Assembly (NCBI GenBank): GCA_020633195.1
Contig: JACKEC010000016.1
Location: forward strand, 124,001-188,000
Direction: 5' to 3'
Source of the DNA: Sandaracinaceae bacterium
GTDB lineage: Bacteria; Myxococcota_A; Polyangia; Polyangiales; Sandaracinaceae
Length of the DNA stretch: 64,000 nucleotides
Both the position numbers and the translations under genes were made by a program. Below the pieces are notes generated by a model that did no database searches, was not told where the DNA came from, and was given only the letters and a program-made list of their open reading frames with translations. Each line of letters starts with the position of its first letter. Position 1 is the stretch's first letter. This document shows positions 8,587 to 20,306 of the stretch, piece by piece.

Positions 8587-9045
8587 GCGGGCCGGCCAGG
8601 TGCGCCCATCCCGTCCCCACCTCACCGTTCGAGTCGCATGGAGGTCGTGGTCCGCGCGAAGCGCGGCCCGACCGACCGGCGCGCTCCGCGCGCCGACGGC
8701 GCGAAGCGCCGCCCCTCCGTCGTAGGCGCGCAGCGCCGGAGACGGAGGCCGAGGGGGAGAGCCGGTGCCGCAGGCGCCGGCTCGGGGGACCGGGGTCCCC
8801 CAGGGGGACAGAAGTCCCACGGGCCCGCACGTGGCCGCGCGTTCCTACCGTCTCAAAGCAACGGGGGCGAAGCCCCCGCCTCGCGCGCGCAGCGCGCGAG
8901 AGAACGACAGCTCGCGGAGTCCCACACCGTCATTCTTTGCAACCCGAGCGCGCGCAGCGCGCGAGAGACCGACAGCTCGCGGAGTCCAACGCGGTCACTG
9001 GGCCCGACGCGAACGTTCGAAGAGCTCGATCCGTCCCCATGGCTG
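8581..9045. repeat. Multi-hairpin dispersed repeat, copy B
   Basis: Collinear with copy A over about 350 nt, from GGCCGGCCAGG through to the GTCATTCTT box at about 8928. It then has a second, partial GCGCGC-GCA-GCGCGC unit with AGACCGACAGCTCGCGGAG (8950-8985) and ends in GATCCGTCCCCATGG (9031-9045), like copy A. Stems are kept although bases differ. For example, the CGGCACC-GTA stem of copy A is GCCGGTGCC-GCA-GGCGCCGGC here, with one G-T pair. Two GAA loops became GCA. Confidence 0.83.
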
Positions 9046-9058
9046 CGAAGCCTCCTCT

Positions 9059-9874
9059 TCACACGACCTCGCCGACCGGCGCGCCCCGCCGAGCCCAGCG
9101 CTCGAGGGCGCGCGTGTCGAAGCCGGCGTGGCGGAAGCCCTCGAGGACGACGCCCTCGAGGGCCTCGGTGATTCCGGCCTGCGCGTCCGACCAGGCGGGG
9201 ATGCCGTGGGCCGCGAGGCGGTCGTCGCTCGGCAGATGGATGCGGCGCCACTCGCGGAGGTTGCACACGGTGAGGGGCAGCAGCCACGCCTGCAGGCCGT
9301 CCCGCACCGCGGTCGGGAGGGTCTGCACGAAGGCCCAGCCGATGCGCGCGTGGTCGATCTCGTCGCTCAGGAGCGCGCGGACGGCCGCGGTCGCGAGGGG
9401 GATCGTCGCGCCGCGTCGGGCAACGTCGAGGTACGCGCTCGCGAAGGTCTCGTTGAGGCAGCACTGCCCCACCACGAAGAGCGCTCTGCGCAGCTCGGGG
9501 CTCGCGCCCGGGTGGTCGGGGCGCTGATCGGGCAGCGGCGCGTAGGGGCTCACGACGTGGCCGAGGTAGCGACCCGCCACGTCCTCGCACAGCGCGGCGT
9601 GGCGGTGCTCGTCGTCCACCGCGCGGGCCGCGAGCCGGATGAGGCCGGGGTCCGCGCCGAGCTCGTCGAGCGACGCGCGCACGATGGCGAAGGAGGTGGC
9701 GACGCGCGCCTCGGTGGCCGCCTGGACGAGCCACACCGACGCGATCTCGCGGCGCGCCTCGTCCGAGAGCTCCACCGCCCCGAGCGGTGGCAGCGGCGCG
9801 CGATTGACGCGACCTCCGAAGCGTCCGTCCGGCCGAACCGCGTCCCGCGTGGGCGCCGAGGCGAACGAGGTCAT
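9059..9874 (-). CDS. Ferritin-like (diiron) domain protein
   Basis: A 271-residue, mostly helical cytoplasmic protein. Two ferritin-like half-sites can be seen: TEARVATSFA plus DDEHRHAAL near residues 60-105, and LNETFASAYL plus SDEIDHARIGW near 145-180. Each supplies a Glu and an ExxH, as in diiron carboxylate proteins. This suggests an iron-dependent oxidase, hydroxylase or iron-handling role; the substrate cannot be told. The start MTSFASAP at 9874 overlaps the TGA of the upstream lipoprotein gene (ATGA), so the two are translated together. Its 3' end abuts hairpin repeat copy B. Confidence 0.8.
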   Translation of the reverse strand: MTSFASAPTRDAVRPDGRFGGRVNRAPLPPLGAVELSDEARREIASVWLVQAATEARVATSFAIVRASLDELGADPGLIRLAARAVDDEHRHAALCEDVAGRYLGHVVSPYAPLPDQRPDHPGASPELRRALFVVGQCCLNETFASAYLDVARRGATIPLATAAVRALLSDEIDHARIGWAFVQTLPTAVRDGLQAWLLPLTVCNLREWRRIHLPSDDRLAAHGIPAWSDAQAGITEALEGVVLEGFRHAGFDTRALERWARRGAPVGEVV

Positions 9875-10245
9875 CGCAGCACGCACGGGCCCACCTCGTC
9901 CGAGCACTCTTCGCGCTCCGTGCCGTCCTCGAGCGTGACCGTCGTGCAGTGGTAGGCCGGGGGACGCGTGCCGGCCTTCGTCGTCGGCCAGCCACGCTCG
10001 CAGTAGCGGGGGTCGCCCGATGCGACCTGGACCTCGGGGTCCTCGGCGACGGCCGCCCCCGATCCAGAGGAGGAGCCGGAGCCGCTCGGCAGCGCGGCGA
10101 CGGTCACCTCGCTCGGCGCCGAGGTGGTCTGCGGGGTCGGGGTCAGCCCCGCTCCGCCCGCGCACCCATCGAGGGCCAGGACGCTGGAGAAGACGAGGGT
10201 GTGGAGGAGCTGGTGTCGAACGCTTCGGGGAGCCTTGAAGATCAT
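9871..10245 (-). CDS. Small lipoprotein coupled to ferritin-like gene
   Basis: It encodes 124 residues. The N-terminus has a long n-region and LVFSSVLALDGC, a plausible lipobox (LDGC, Cys near 28). A Thr/Ser/Gly-rich linker (GSGSSSGSGAA) is followed by a small C-terminal domain with four Cys (RYCERG, YHCTT, EECSDEV, GPCVLR), probably two disulfides. No family recognised. The overlapping stop and start with the ferritin-like gene point to a joint function, although one product is exported and the other looks cytoplasmic. Confidence 0.7.
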   Translation of the reverse strand: MIFKAPRSVRHQLLHTLVFSSVLALDGCAGGAGLTPTPQTTSAPSEVTVAALPSGSGSSSGSGAAVAEDPEVQVASGDPRYCERGWPTTKAGTRPPAYHCTTVTLEDGTEREECSDEVGPCVLR

Positions 10246-10385
10246 CGTCTGCCGCCTTTCGCCAACGGAACGCGGCGAGACGACGACCGGCGCAGAATTT
10301 CTTCGAGGGGCGATCCATCACCATCTCTTCTTCGCGGCCGCGAAGCGGACGCACCTCTTCTACTCCTGCTCTCCCCTCCAGAAGC
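10246..10385. terminator. Short intergenic region with perfect palindrome
   Basis: Downstream of the repeat lipoprotein, which ends at 10386, there is a 16-nt perfect palindrome CTTCGCGGCCGCGAAG at about 10330-10345. It could serve as a transcription terminator stem, but no T-run follows on the minus strand. Confidence 0.3.
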
Positions 10386-12080
10386 TCAGACGCAGCACAT
10401 GCGGCCGGTCCAGTGACCGCCGCCGCTCGTGCACGACGACGCCGTCCCGCCGGTGCACCCGCTCACGCCCTCGACGCAGCACTGGCTCCCGGTCCAGTGC
10501 TCGCCGGTCCCCGTGCAGGAGGACGCGATCCCGTCGACGCAGAGGCCTGGCGCGGTGAAGCAGCACTCGCGACCGGTCCACGCCTCGACGGAGTCCGTGC
10601 AGCTCGACGCGATCCCGGGCACGCACGCGGTCGCGCTCTCGACGCAGCACTGGCTCCCGGTCCAGTGCTCGTTCGTCCCGGTGCAGGACGACGCGATTCC
10701 GTCGACGCAGATCCCCGGCGCGGTGAAGCAGCACATGCGACCCGTCCACTCCTCGAGGGCGTCGGTGCAGCTCGAGGCGATGCCGTCCACGCACGCCGTG
10801 GCGTTGGACACGCAGCAGCGGGACCCCGTCCAGTTCTCCGCCGGGCTCGTGCACGAGCTCGCGATTCCGTCCACGCAGATGCTCGGGCCGCGCACGCAGC
10901 ACGCGCGCCCGGTCCACGACTCGTTGGTGCCGGTGCAGGAGCTCGCGATCCCGGGCACGCACGCGGAGGCGTTGGTGACGCAGCAGCTCGAGCCGGTCCA
11001 CGTCTCGCCCGTGCCGGTGCACGAGCTCGCGATCCCGTCCACGCACAGCGTGGTGGTGCCGCCGCCCGGGGCGACGCACTCGCCCGCGCTGCAGGTCCCG
11101 GTGCAGACCCCGCAGGTCCCGCCGCAGCCGTCGCTGCCGCAGATCGCCGAGCCGCAGCTCCGCGAGCATCCGGCGTCGAAGCCCGCGTCACGTCCCGCGT
11201 CGAAGCCCGCGTCGAAGCCCGCGTCGAAGCCCGCGTCGCGCCCCGCGTCGAAGCCTGCGTCCATCCCCGGCGGCCCCGCGTCGAAGCCTGCGTCCAGCCC
11301 CGGCGGCCCCGCGTCCATCCCCGGCGGGCCCGCGTCGAAGCCGGCATCCGTCCCCGGCGGCCCCGCGTCGGTGTCGCCCGCGTCGGTGTCGCCCGCGTCG
11401 GTGTCGCCCGCGTCGGTGTCGCCCGCGTCGGTGTCGCCCGCGTCGGTGCCTGCGTCCGTGCCCGCGTCGACGATCACCCGCTCCGCGCAGCCGAGGTCGA
11501 CGTCGCACACCGCGCCCCCCGCGCAGCGCGCGTCGTCCGTGAGCTGCTCGCACGCCCCCTCGACGCAGCGGCCGCGCACGCAGTCGATGCTCGTGGCGCA
11601 GTGCGCGTCGACGGTGCAGCTCGCGCAGCCGGCCGCCAGCGACAGGCAGCCTGGGGGGACGCACACGCCCGCCTGGCACTCGGTCGAGCCCTCGTCGCCG
11701 TCCGCGCGCGGGCACGTCACCCCGCGGCAGGCCCCGCTGAGCAGGAGGACCACGACGCGGCTCGCGCGGAGCTCGACCGCGAGCCGCCGGCCGACGAGCA
11801 CCTCTCCGTCGGCGTCGAGCAGATCCACGCGAACGCGCCGGTCGCCGAGCGGGACGCCTGCGTACGTGGCGACCTGCCGGCCGCGAGCGAAGTCGTGGCT
11901 GCGCAGCGCGGGCGTCTCCTCGGTCCGCTCCGCCACGCCGGGTTGCTCCTCGAGCACGGCGCGCACCGCGACGAAGTCGTCGCCCGGTCGCAGGTCGGTC
12001 CGCACCTCGAGGGTCAGGTCCGCGCCGCCGGCGTCGCAGCCCAGCGCCAGCAGCATCACGATCGCGGCCCCCCTGCGCAC
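10386..12080 (-). CDS. Cys-rich lipoprotein with DAG linker and eight 28-residue repeats
   Basis: It encodes 564 residues from a GTG start (12080): MRRGAAIVMLLALGC is a lipoprotein signal (Cys15). Residues 16-130 form a small beta-rich domain (LTLEVRTDLRPGDDFVAVR), like others found in myxobacterial lipoproteins. Next comes a Cys-rich segment (CQAGVCVPPGC, CVRGRCVEGACEQ). A long DAG-rich linker (about 210-310) carries TDAGD, PPGMDAG and FDAG repeats. After CGSDGCGGTCGVC come eight tandem repeats of about 28 residues with the core CVDGIASSCT, E, WTG and CC, running to the last residue. Each repeat has four Cys, so the C-terminal domain would be held by about 16 disulfides. Likely a surface-displayed binding or structural protein; no known family recognised. 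Confidence 0.82.
   Translation of the reverse strand: MRRGAAIVMLLALGCDAGGADLTLEVRTDLRPGDDFVAVRAVLEEQPGVAERTEETPALRSHDFARGRQVATYAGVPLGDRRVRVDLLDADGEVLVGRRLAVELRASRVVVLLLSGACRGVTCPRADGDEGSTECQAGVCVPPGCLSLAAGCASCTVDAHCATSIDCVRGRCVEGACEQLTDDARCAGGAVCDVDLGCAERVIVDAGTDAGTDAGDTDAGDTDAGDTDAGDTDAGDTDAGPPGTDAGFDAGPPGMDAGPPGLDAGFDAGPPGMDAGFDAGRDAGFDAGFDAGFDAGRDAGFDAGCSRSCGSAICGSDGCGGTCGVCTGTCSAGECVAPGGGTTTLCVDGIASSCTGTGETWTGSSCCVTNASACVPGIASSCTGTNESWTGRACCVRGPSICVDGIASSCTSPAENWTGSRCCVSNATACVDGIASSCTDALEEWTGRMCCFTAPGICVDGIASSCTGTNEHWTGSQCCVESATACVPGIASSCTDSVEAWTGRECCFTAPGLCVDGIASSCTGTGEHWTGSQCCVEGVSGCTGGTASSCTSGGGHWTGRMCCV
10389..11060 (-). repeat. Eight tandem 84-nt coding repeats
   Basis: Each unit encodes CVDGIASSCTGTxExWTG, two variable residues and CC, plus a spacer of about six residues. 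First spacers alternate between types such as FTAPG, VESAT and VTNAS. This alternation suggests duplication of a two-unit block. The last copy is the most divergent (CTGGTASSCTSGGGHWTG). Confidence 0.85.
11363..11452 (-). repeat. 15-nt tandem repeat encoding GDTDA units
   Basis: Six near-identical copies of a 15-mer (plus-strand unit GTGTCGCCCGCGTCG) encode the Gly-Asp-Thr-Asp-Ala linker of the lipoprotein. The near-perfect identity suggests recent slippage or gene-conversion expansion. Confidence 0.8.
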
Positions 12081-12109
12081 CGAGCAAGGATAGCCGCTCT
12101 CGAGCGCGG

Positions 12110-12619
12110 CTACTCTTCCTCGTCGGTGACCGGCTCGATCCCGTCGGGCGCGCCCCGCGTGAGCTCGCCCGAGGTCGCCAGCCGGACCTTGAGCACCTCC
12201 GCAGTGAGCTTCACCGACCGGCCCGCCCACGGGTGGTCGAGGCTCACGCGGACGTGGTGCCGACCGACCGCGACGACCCACACGGGGATGGCCTCGCCGC
12301 CCTCCTCGACCTGCAGCTCGGTGCCGACCCCCGGGACCGAGAGCGGGTCGAACGCGTCGAGCGGGATCGCGCGGTCCGCGTCCGCGTGGCGCGCGCCGAC
12401 CAGCTCCTCGGGCGAGAGGTCCTTCTCGAAGCGCGCGCCGACCTCGCGCCCTTCGAAGGCCGCCTCGAGCGCCTTCGGGATCGCGCCCCGGCCGTGGAGG
12501 TACACGAGCGGTGCCTCCGCGGTCGTCGACTCGAGCTCCTCGCCCGCGTCGTCCGTGAGCCGCAGCTCCACGGCGATCACTCGATCCTTCTCGACCTTGC
12601 CGGCGACCTCGCGCGTCAC
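12110..12619 (-). CDS. FKBP-type peptidyl-prolyl isomerase, SlyD-like
   Basis: This 169-residue cytoplasmic enzyme interconverts cis and trans prolyl bonds and can act as a chaperone. The N-terminal FKBP part is visible (VEKDRVIAVELRL, PLVYLHGRGAIPKALEAAFEG with the family Gly-rich pattern). An inserted flap domain follows (DLSPEELVGARHADADRAIP) and then VGRHHVRVSLDHPWAGRSVKL, the SlyD-type NPLAG equivalent. It lacks the His-rich metal-binding tail of E. coli SlyD and ends acidic. It starts with GTG at 12619, 27 nt after dnaE2 on the same strand, so it may be the last gene of the imu operon by read-through. Confidence 0.9.
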   Translation of the reverse strand: MTREVAGKVEKDRVIAVELRLTDDAGEELESTTAEAPLVYLHGRGAIPKALEAAFEGREVGARFEKDLSPEELVGARHADADRAIPLDAFDPLSVPGVGTELQVEEGGEAIPVWVVAVGRHHVRVSLDHPWAGRSVKLTAEVLKVRLATSGELTRGAPDGIEPVTDEEE

Positions 12620-12645
12620 GGCTCTCGGCTAGCACGGGGGCTCCG

Positions 12646-15733
<3,088 letters not shown>

Positions 15734-15750
<17 letters not shown>

Positions 15751-17197
15751 GGAGGAACCAGCCGCCGGTCGAGCCATCCTGGTACAGCCACAGCAGCGCG
15801 CCGTCCGCGCGCTCGCCGAACCAGTAGTCGCGCAAGGTCTCTTGCATCCACCAGCCCCCCTGGACCCGGTACGGGCCGGTGAGCTCGACGAGCGGCGGCT
15901 GCGTGCGCGGCCGGCCGTCGCGGCCGTGCGGGACGGCCTCCGGTCGCGGCAGGACCCGGCGCACGAGCGCGCCCCCGTCGCCGGGGCTCGGGTCGGGGGC
16001 GTCGACGGAGGTCGTCGGCTCGTAGGCGAAGCGGTGCTCGGGCAGCCACGCGTCGCGCACCACCGCGCGCGTCACCGATGGGTCGCCGAACGCCGCGCGC
16101 AGCCGCGCGATCGAGCGGGCGGCCGCGTCCGGGTCGCGCCGGCGGCCCCGGAACAGCTCGAGCTGCCGTCCGTCGAGGCGCGCGGGCTCGGCCACCAGCA
16201 CGACCCGCTCGACGCGCGCGCCGAGGCGCACGTCCGCGATGCGCAGCCGGACCAGCTCGATCACGGAGCCCGCGTCGCGCGTGGCTCGCGCGGGCTCGAG
16301 GTGCTCCACGTGGTCCGGGTGCCGCTCGAGCTCGAAGCGCAGCGTGAGCGCCCGGAGCGCCAGCGACCGCGCGCCGAGCTCGGCCATCAGCGCGTGGAGC
16401 GCTCCCTTCACGCAGAACAGCAGCCGGTTCGCGTCGTCGTCCGGTGGGTCGAGCTCGGCCTCGATCGCGATGGGCTCCTCGAAGCCCGCCGGCTGCATCG
16501 GCGGGCGGAGCGCGTCGTCGAAGAGGGCGTGGAGCCGGCTCGCCTCGGGCCCGAAGCGCAGGCCGACCTCCCCCCGCGGCAGCGCGAGGAAGCCCGACAG
16601 GTGGTGGACGTCGAGCGCGGCCAGCGCGCTCCGCAGCTCGGGCGGGAGGTCGAGGTGGACGAGGCGCGCGCGCCCCGCGAGCTCCGCCTCCTCCGCCGCG
16701 CTGCGCAGGACGAGCGCGTCGTCCCGCCCCCGCGCGACGGCCCACGCGGGGAGCCGCGCGAAGCCGACCACGACGGCGCCGCGGAGCTCGAGCGTCGTCA
16801 ACGCGCCGTGCACGTGCGCGGACCACTTCTCGAGCGAGCCGAACAGCGGCCCGAGCCCCGAAGGGTCGAGCCAGAACACCCCCGGCCGCTCGGCGTCCGG
16901 CTCCACCCGCGGCGTCCGCGCCTGCAGCGACTCGAGGATCTGCGCGCGGAGCGCGGCGATGTCCGCCACGGACACCGGCGCCGCCCGCAGATCGCGCGAG
17001 ATGGAGAGCGCGCTCGCGTACCGCATCCCCACCCGGATCCGCAGCGCCGCCGCGCGCGGGTCGACCCACTCGATCTTGGCCTGCGGCTCGTCTGCCTCGA
17101 CCACCGCGAACGGCGCGTCGCGCCAGGACGGATGCGCTCGCGCGAGGAGCTGCAGCGGGAGCGCCGGGATGTCGACGCACGCGACCCGCGCCCTCAC
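15734..17197 (-). CDS. imuB: ImuB, inactive Y-family polymerase adaptor
   Basis: 487 residues. It starts with GTG at 17197, overlapping the TGA of imuA (GTGA), as VRARVACVDIPALPLQLLA. This is the ImuB version of the Y-family palm N-terminus; the usual second catalytic motif (SIDE) is replaced by SISRDLRAAP, so it is not expected to polymerise. In known systems ImuB links the beta clamp, ImuA and DnaE2. The conserved C-terminal region has VELTGPYRVQGGWWMQETLRDYWF, W-rich as in other ImuB proteins, ending HGHVD. Length agrees with the family. Confidence 0.94.
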
Positions 17198-17838
17198 GGC
17201 AGCCCCGCGGGCCCGAGGTGGAGCGCGGGGCCGGGCAGCGTCGGGTGCGCGCCGGACTTGTCCTTGAGCACCTCGGTCTCGAGCACGAAGCGGCCGGGCC
17301 GCACCCTTCGCCGCGCGGCGCGGAGGCGCAGGGAGATGAGCGGCCCGAGCGAGCCCTCCGACGGAGCGGTGAGGAACACGCACCGGCACGCGTGCTCGCG
17401 GGCCAGCGAGCCGAGCCGGCCCAACCACGCGCCGCCCCGCGGCGGCGCCTGCCCCTCGACGTCGACGACGATGGCGCCGAACGCGCCCGACCGCAGGAGC
17501 AGCTCGGCCGCCTTGGGGAGCCCGGCGCGACCGGCCCGAGGCGGCACGTGAACGACGATCAGCCCGTCGAGGTCCACCCCGGCGGCCGCGAGGTCCGGCG
17601 GGTAGAGCGTCCCGCCCTCGGGCTGGATCCACGCGGCTGGGTCGCCCGCGCGCTGACTGGCCAGGACGATCTGCACCGCGGCCGTCGTCGCCGCCGCGCC
17701 CGGGCCCCGCGAGAGCTCCACCAGCAGCCCCGGCGGCAAGCCTTTCCGGGCTCGATCCGGGAGGTCGAGCGCCCGCACGAGACCCCCCGAGAGGGGCCCC
17801 GCGAAGGGCACGCGAAGCGGCAGGGCACGGACGGCCAT
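17194..17838 (-). CDS. imuA: ImuA, SOS mutagenesis accessory protein
   Basis: A 214-residue RecA/SulA-like protein, first gene of the imu operon. It contains QIVLASQ, a degraded nucleotide-binding region, and the ImuA-like block LRAARRRVRPGRFVLETEVLKDKSG near the end. The ATG at 17838 (MAVRALPL) is preferred because a longer GTG start at 17862 would lie inside the LexA box. GGCAGG directly upstream may serve as a weak ribosome site. In known systems ImuA interacts with ImuB and supports induced mutagenesis. Confidence 0.9.
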   Translation of the reverse strand: MAVRALPLRVPFAGPLSGGLVRALDLPDRARKGLPPGLLVELSRGPGAAATTAAVQIVLASQRAGDPAAWIQPEGGTLYPPDLAAAGVDLDGLIVVHVPPRAGRAGLPKAAELLLRSGAFGAIVVDVEGQAPPRGGAWLGRLGSLAREHACRCVFLTAPSEGSLGPLISLRLRAARRRVRPGRFVLETEVLKDKSGAHPTLPGPALHLGPAGLP

Positions 17839-17853
17839 CCTGCCTGATCGATG

Positions 17854-17876
17854 ACTGAACACACGTCCAGTGTCAA
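17854..17876 (-). promoter_or_regulatory. LexA box and -35 element of imuA
   Basis: On the minus strand CTGGACGTGTGTTCAGT (17870-17854) matches the Myxococcus LexA consensus CTRHAMRYBYGTTCAGS at 15 of 17 positions. It is directly preceded by TTGACA (17876-17871), a perfect -35 hexamer. A -10 is not obvious (CATCGA at 17-nt spacing). LexA bound here would cover the promoter spacer and block imuA-imuB-dnaE2 until DNA damage. Confidence 0.7.
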
Positions 17877-17895
17877 GCCCGATCCCGGCGCCCGG

Positions 17896-20238
17896 TTACC
17901 GAGCGACGAGCACCACGACGCTGCGCCGCGCGACCGCCACCTCGCCCGTCACCACCGGCCCGTCGTCCTCGATCCAGCCGACGCTCGCGGCGCCTTCGCT
18001 GGTGTCGATGGCCCGCCGCCAGGAGAGCCCCGCGGGCGGCTCGGGCAGCGCGGCCAGGATCGTCCCGGACCAGCCGTTGTAGCCGAACCACATCGTCGCC
18101 GCCTCGTCGCCGAGCTCGTCTCCGTCGAGCTGCCAGGCCACGAAGTGATTCGCCGCCGCGTCGATGTAGGCGTCGTCCACGAAGCGTCCGTCGTCGCGGA
18201 ACCAGCGCACCTCGGTGAGGCCGTCGCCGTCCGCGTCGCCGAACACCTGCCAGTGCCGGCCTGGGCGCAGCGCGCGGTGCGCCGCCCGGAACGCGAAGAG
18301 CCGCGCGGTGAAGTCGCGCAGCGCCTCGTCGTGCGCCGGGTCGCCCGGCCAGCGCAGCCAGCTCGCCTCGCTGTCGAGGTTGTAGGGGTTGTTGTTCGCG
18401 CGCAGCGACCGGCCCGACTCGTCGCCGCCCGTGATCATCGGTACGCCCGCCGAGAGCGCGAGGAGCGCGAGCGCCGTTTGGGTCACGGTGCCCTGCCGGA
18501 GCGGGTCGCCGGTGTGCGACCAGGCGAGGTCATCGTTCGTCCCGCCGTCGGACGGCCCGTAGGGCCACGGCAAGTCGTTTTGTTTGGTGTCGAAGCGGAA
18601 CAGGTCGTTGAGGGTCATCCCGTCGTGCGCGACGACGAAGTTCACCGACGCCGCGGGCGGCCGGCCGTCGTCCTCGTAGAGGTCGGGGCTCCCGCTGATC
18701 CGGCGCATCACCTCGCGCAGCGGCACCACCTCGCGGTCGAGCCGGTTGAGGTCGCGGCGGACGGCGTCGCGGTACCTGTCGTTCCACTCCGCCCACCCGC
18801 GCGGGAACGCGCCGACCTGGTAGGTGCCGCCCACCGCGCCCCAGGCTTCGGCGATCAGATCGACGCCCGGGCCGCCGTCGGCGTCGCGCGCGAGCGCGTC
18901 CGCGATCCGCGTCGGGAGCCGCGCGTCGTAGCGATAGCAGCCCCGCGCGCAGCCGTTCGCCACGACCGACGCGAGGTCGAAGCGGAAGCCGTCCACGCCG
19001 AGCGCGTCGTGCCAGTAGCCGAGCGACGCGAGCACGAGCTCGGACGCCACCGGCCCGGCGGTCGCGAGGTCGGGGCCGACCCCGTTGCTGACCACGTAGC
19101 CGCGCGCGTCGTCGCCCAGCACGTAGAAAGACGCGTTGTCGAGGCCGCGCCACGAGAGGATCGTCGCCGCGTCGCCCGAGGCGCCGCCCTCCGCGGTGTG
19201 GTTGTAGACGACGTCGACGTAGACCTTGAGGCCCTCGGCGTGGAAGGCGTCGACCATCGCCCGCAGCTCGCGCGTGGGCCCTCCAGGGCTTCGGTCGGCG
19301 GCGTAGCGCCGGTCGGGCGCGAAGAACGACAGCGACGAGTAGCCCCAGTAGTTGTCGCCGGAGGCGTCGTCGGTGAGCTCGTTCTGGTCGTTCGGCGTCT
19401 CGTGCACCGGGAGCAGCTCGACCGCGGTCACGCCGAGCGAGCGCAGCCAGGCCGCTCGGCGCGCGGCGCCCGCGTACGTCCCGCGCTCCGCCTCGGGCAC
19501 GGTGGGATCCGCCTGGGTGAGGCCGCGCAGGTGGACCTCGTAGACGACCTCGTCTCGGAACGGGCGCTCGGGGCCCGGCGTCGCCGCCGCGCAGCCGATG
19601 ACCACGCCCTTGGGCGCGAACGGCCCCGAGTCGCGCGCGCGGTTCGCGGCGTCGGTGCGGAACACCCCGAAGTCGCGGTGCTCGGCGTGGATCGGGTCGT
19701 GGCTCACCTCGAGCGCGTACGGATCGAGCACGAGCTTGTTCGGGTTCATGCGGTTCCCGTCCGCGTCCACGTCGAGGACGCGCCCGACCTCGGAGCCGGG
19801 CGCCCACGCCTCGTCGAACGGCCAGTTCGGGCCCCAGACCCGCAGGCCGTAGAAGAGCGGCTCCGCGAGGCCCGCCGCGCTCAGCGCGGCCGCGTCGACC
19901 CGAACCTCGAAGCGCCCCTCGCCGTCCGCCTCGAGCGGGACCCGCAGCCGCTCCGGCGCGCCGAGCGCGACGTCGAAGAGGGCGACCTCGACGCGCGTCG
20001 CGTTCGGCGCGTGGACCCGCACCTCGACGGAGCCGTCGTCGTGGCGGCGCGCCCCGAGCGCGGGGCCGCAGCTCCACGGATCGGAGGGCGGCGCGATCGC
20101 GTCGACGGCCGCGTCGGGCGTCGAGCTCGCGTCGGCCGCCCTCGCGTCGGGCGTGAGCGCGCCCGCGTCGGCGGCGGGCGTGACCGCGCTCGGCGAGCAC
20201 GCCGCGAGGCACCCGAGGAGCGCGAACGACAAGCGCAT
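17896..20238 (-). CDS. Isoamylase-type glycogen/starch debranching lipoprotein (GH13)
   Basis: 780 residues, close to Pseudomonas isoamylase (about 776). The N-terminus MRLSFALLGCLAAC has a lipobox (Cys14) followed by a DAG/DAR-rich linker. An isoamylase N domain follows (RVEVALFDVALGAPERL, PLFYGLRVWGPNWPF). The GH13 core shows region I DVVYNHTAEG, region II GVDGFRFDLASV (nucleophile Asp), region III IAEAWGAVG (acid Glu) and region IV NFVVAHDGMTLND. It hydrolyses alpha-1,6 branch points of amylopectin or glycogen outside the cell. The AraC gene sits 68 nt upstream on the same strand; with the divergent alpha-amylase this forms a starch-use locus. Confidence 0.94.
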   Translation of the reverse strand: MRLSFALLGCLAACSPSAVTPAADAGALTPDARAADASSTPDAAVDAIAPPSDPWSCGPALGARRHDDGSVEVRVHAPNATRVEVALFDVALGAPERLRVPLEADGEGRFEVRVDAAALSAAGLAEPLFYGLRVWGPNWPFDEAWAPGSEVGRVLDVDADGNRMNPNKLVLDPYALEVSHDPIHAEHRDFGVFRTDAANRARDSGPFAPKGVVIGCAAATPGPERPFRDEVVYEVHLRGLTQADPTVPEAERGTYAGAARRAAWLRSLGVTAVELLPVHETPNDQNELTDDASGDNYWGYSSLSFFAPDRRYAADRSPGGPTRELRAMVDAFHAEGLKVYVDVVYNHTAEGGASGDAATILSWRGLDNASFYVLGDDARGYVVSNGVGPDLATAGPVASELVLASLGYWHDALGVDGFRFDLASVVANGCARGCYRYDARLPTRIADALARDADGGPGVDLIAEAWGAVGGTYQVGAFPRGWAEWNDRYRDAVRRDLNRLDREVVPLREVMRRISGSPDLYEDDGRPPAASVNFVVAHDGMTLNDLFRFDTKQNDLPWPYGPSDGGTNDDLAWSHTGDPLRQGTVTQTALALLALSAGVPMITGGDESGRSLRANNNPYNLDSEASWLRWPGDPAHDEALRDFTARLFAFRAAHRALRPGRHWQVFGDADGDGLTEVRWFRDDGRFVDDAYIDAAANHFVAWQLDGDELGDEAATMWFGYNGWSGTILAALPEPPAGLSWRRAIDTSEGAASVGWIEDDGPVVTGEVAVARRSVVVLVAR

Positions 20239-20306
20239 ACCGACCGACGTACCACGCGCCCGCCGCGCGGACGCCCGCGGCTCCGTCAACGGTGGCGGCG
20301 GCGCCG

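Noticed and set aside
7415..9045. Diversity-generating retroelement, because S23-type proteins resemble Avd
   Set aside because: No reverse transcriptase, no template/variable repeat pair and no target gene. The repeats are hairpin arrays.
17839..17862. Longer imuA starting at GTG 17862
   Set aside because: That start lies inside the LexA box and only 9-14 nt after the -35 hexamer, so it could not be transcribed from that promoter.
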